In this document: positions 62,325-64,000 of the stretch, in pieces
Layout of the letters: the number at the start of each line of letters is the position of its first letter
How positions within the stretch are numbered: the first letter of the stretch is position 1
Origin: JAWLDA01 sp041686855
GTDB lineage: Bacteria; Bacillota; Limnochordia; DTU080; RSA5
NCBI GenBank assembly: GCA_041686855.1
Contig: JAWLDA010000008.1
Coordinates: 1 to 64,000 of the forward strand
DNA: 64,000 nucleotides
Reading direction: 5' to 3'
Made by a program: the position numbers and the translations under genes
The notes under the pieces: model-generated
What the model was told of the DNA's origin: nothing
Databases searched by the model: none
Seen by the model: only the letters and a program-made list of their open reading frames with translations

Positions 62325-63410
62325 TCAGCCCGCTTTCGGCGTCAGAGCCACACGAATCACGTCGGGGCTGCGGGCCGCCATTTCGAAACCTTCCTCCCAG
62401 GATTCGAGGGGCAGCACGGTCGTGACGAGCGGTTCGAGCTGCACCTTTCCCATCTCGACGAGGTCAATGGCCGTGCACCACGACGTCCACGTCTGGGAGA
62501 TCTCACCGTAGAGCGTGAGCTCTTTCACGATCAGTGGATGCGTATCGATCTCTGCGGTGATGCCGCCGCGGATCCCTCCGCCCGAGACCACCACGCGCCC
62601 ACCCGGTCGGGCGATCTGAATCGCTTGGTTGACGGCGCTGCCGACCCCTGCATTCTCCACGACAACATCGGCTCCGACGCCATTCGTCACGTCTCGTACG
62701 ACGTCGGCGAGATCCTCCTTGTCAACGTTGACACAAATCGCGTCCGCCAACTCCTTAGCCATGGGGAGGCGGACTTCGACGTCACGGTCGACGCCGGTCA
62801 CGATCACGTGCTTCGCGCCGGCCGCCCGGGCCAGTTGTGCCAGGATGATCCCGCGAGCGCCCGGACCGAGGATGACCACACTCTCCCCAGGCTCGACGTG
62901 CGCCCGTTCGTACAAGCCGTGCGCTGCGCCCGCCGTCGGCTCCATGAGGACCGCCGCCCGATCGCTGACGTTGCCTGGGAGGCGGTGTACGTGCGCCTCG
63001 GGCCAAATGCAGTACTTGGCGAACCCGCCACCCACCATGTAGTGCGCCCGCCCTTCAATCGGTGGGACGTTGACGCAAATATTGAAGCGGCCCTGTTTGC
63101 AATTGACACACCGGCCGCAGTAAATATTGGCCACTTCACAGACAACCCGGTCGCCGGGGACGACGGCGCTCACCTTCTCGCCGACCTGTCGCACACGGCC
63201 GACAATCTCATGGCCACCCACGACCGGCCGCTTGGTGCCAAAAAGGCCCTCGAGATCGCTCCCCCACAGGTGTACGTCGCTGCCGCATATTCCACAGAGG
63301 TCGACCTCGATGAGGACCTCATGGGGTGCGAACTGGGTGCTGCCAATCGTCGGTTCGGGTACGTCGATCATCTGGTAGTGGCCATCCGGTTTAAGCGCCA
63401 ATCCGCGCAT
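62325..63410 (-). CDS. Zinc-dependent medium-chain alcohol/polyol dehydrogenase
   Basis: 361 residues from ATG 63410, with GGAGG nine bases upstream. Catalytic-zinc Cys in LCGICGSDVHLW, GGHEIVG, structural-zinc cysteines CGRCVNCKQGRFNIC, and the NAD Rossmann motif ILGPGARGIILAQLARAAG. It resembles sorbitol or threonine dehydrogenase-type MDRs. It heads the operon with the DUF1537 kinase 7 bp downstream, so it probably makes or oxidises the acid-sugar substrate (for example at C2 or C3). Confidence 0.92.
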   Translation of the reverse strand: MRGLALKPDGHYQMIDVPEPTIGSTQFAPHEVLIEVDLCGICGSDVHLWGSDLEGLFGTKRPVVGGHEIVGRVRQVGEKVSAVVPGDRVVCEVANIYCGRCVNCKQGRFNICVNVPPIEGRAHYMVGGGFAKYCIWPEAHVHRLPGNVSDRAAVLMEPTAGAAHGLYERAHVEPGESVVILGPGARGIILAQLARAAGAKHVIVTGVDRDVEVRLPMAKELADAICVNVDKEDLADVVRDVTNGVGADVVVENAGVGSAVNQAIQIARPGGRVVVSGGGIRGGITAEIDTHPLIVKELTLYGEISQTWTSWCTAIDLVEMGKVQLEPLVTTVLPLESWEEGFEMAARSPDVIRVALTPKAG

Positions 63411-63652
63411 GCTCATCGCCCTCCGCGTATCACAAAGTTAACCGCACGTACACTCTGGACGTCGTCGCGCCCCACTCCAAAACTCCCTGGGAACCCACGT
63501 TCCCTACATCGGTCCCAGGTTCCTGCGCTCGTGGGAATCAGGCTTGTCATCCTTCGATTCCACTCCAGCATCAACCATTATAGAGGCTCCCGCCTCACAT
63601 CAAACAATGATCGTTTCACTCGCACCATTACACATTTATATAAGAGGTGATG

Positions 63653-64000
63653 ATGTTGATTGTACAAGGCGCCGGTTGGTCTCCCGCACGCTGGATCTGC
63701 CTCCTCCTGCTCCTCGTGAGCCTAGCGTTTATCACGCAGGTAAGCCACGCCCGCGAGTCCGTCTCACTGATCGGTCCCTTCGCCGGTTGGGGTGACACGC
63801 TGCAGGAGGCGCTCGACCGCTTCGCTCTGCAGCACGACGTCGACGTCGAATTGATCAACGTGACCGAGGGCGGCTGGGCTGGGGTGCGCGAGAAAGTGGC
63901 GACCATGACCGCCGGAGGGATTGCTCCGGACGTCCTCTATGGAGACAACTGGACACTCGATTTTTACGCCCTCAACCAACTCTCCCAGCCGCTCGACCCG
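63653..64000 (+). CDS. Family-1 solute-binding protein, 5' part only
   Basis: Open frame running off the right edge, about 116 residues visible. AGAGG ends five bases before ATG 63653 (ATG 63650 is the alternative). The signal peptide is a Trp-rich n-region then ICLLLLLVSLAFI and VSHA before RESVSLIGPF. The mature part shows GWGDTLQEALDRFAL and GIAPDVLYGDNW, typical of the family. It is divergent from the acid-sugar operon, so it may import the operon's substrate. Confidence 0.85.
   Translation, partial: MLIVQGAGWSPARWICLLLLLVSLAFITQVSHARESVSLIGPFAGWGDTLQEALDRFALQHDVDVELINVTEGGWAGVREKVATMTAGGIAPDVLYGDNWTLDFYALNQLSQPLDP

Noticed and set aside
62292..63650. 452-residue plus-strand ORF
   Set aside because: Lies entirely antisense to the clear zinc dehydrogenase, no family features and no ribosome site; a by-product of GC-rich codon use.
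1..64000. tRNA, rRNA genes or riboswitches
   Set aside because: Scanning intergenic stretches by eye I found no cloverleaf-like or conserved riboswitch core; a covariance search was not possible.

Overview
The window looks like chromosome of an uncultured, GC-moderate heterotrophic bacterium that scavenges glycans and sugar derivatives. It holds eight family-1 (MalE-type) solute-binding proteins, five Gfo/Idh/MocA oxidoreductases, two xylose-isomerase-like TIM barrels, GH29, GH2 and GHL10-type glycosidases, two BNR/sialidase-like proteins and an acid-sugar operon. The binding proteins have plain signal peptides without a lipobox cysteine, which suggests soluble periplasmic proteins and so a two-membrane cell. 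An outer-membraned Bacillota (Limnochordia-like) would fit, but that is a guess. TGA is used normally as a stop by several genes. GTG and TTG starts are frequent.

Layout. 0-5.5 kb (minus strand): edge of a probable transposase, then a duplicated set of two binding proteins around two near-identical Gfo/Idh enzymes. 6-8.7 kb (plus): Gfo/Idh, sugar isomerase, small A/B-barrel protein and a CopD-like membrane protein. 8.7-16.6 kb: PhyH dioxygenase, a glycine-rich protein, EamA exporter, OsmC, an apparent selenocysteine rhodanese, amidohydrolase with Gfo/Idh, an orphan DNA methyltransferase, and a secreted glycine-zipper peptide followed by a two-TM protein. 16.6-25.3 kb: two binding proteins, GNAT, alpha-L-fucosidase, CsoR repressor with MFS transporter, and LMW-PTP with fructosamine kinase. 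25.4-30.3 kb (minus): M14 peptidase, acetamidase, NHL propeller, sialidase-like protein. 30.6-32.25 kb: tandem array of about 241-bp units, interrupted by an assembly gap. 32.6-39.9 kb: ArsR/AHSA1 pair, Gfo/Idh, zinc-type binding protein behind two Fur/Zur-type palindromes, EEP phosphatase, FAD oxidoreductase, acetyl-xylan-esterase-like hydrolase. 40-48.2 kb: minus operon binding protein > DapA-like lyase > sialidase-like > GHL10 glycosidase, with a divergent IclR regulator and GDPD. 48.3-56.1 kb: GH2, nucleoside hydrolase, two binding proteins, isomerase. 56.1-57.7 kb: second 240-268-bp repeat array, apparently related to the first. 57.7-63.4 kb (minus): ADH > DUF1537 kinase > PdxA-like dehydrogenase > ribokinase > HAD phosphatase. 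The right edge cuts an eighth binding protein.

The best novelty candidates are: a single-domain rhodanese whose catalytic cysteine codon is an in-frame TGA followed at the right distance by a bSECIS-like hairpin; two related arrays of structured ~240-bp repeats with swapped internal modules; short repeats invading both intergenic and coding DNA; and eight family-1 binding proteins with no ABC permease or ATPase gene anywhere in 64 kb.
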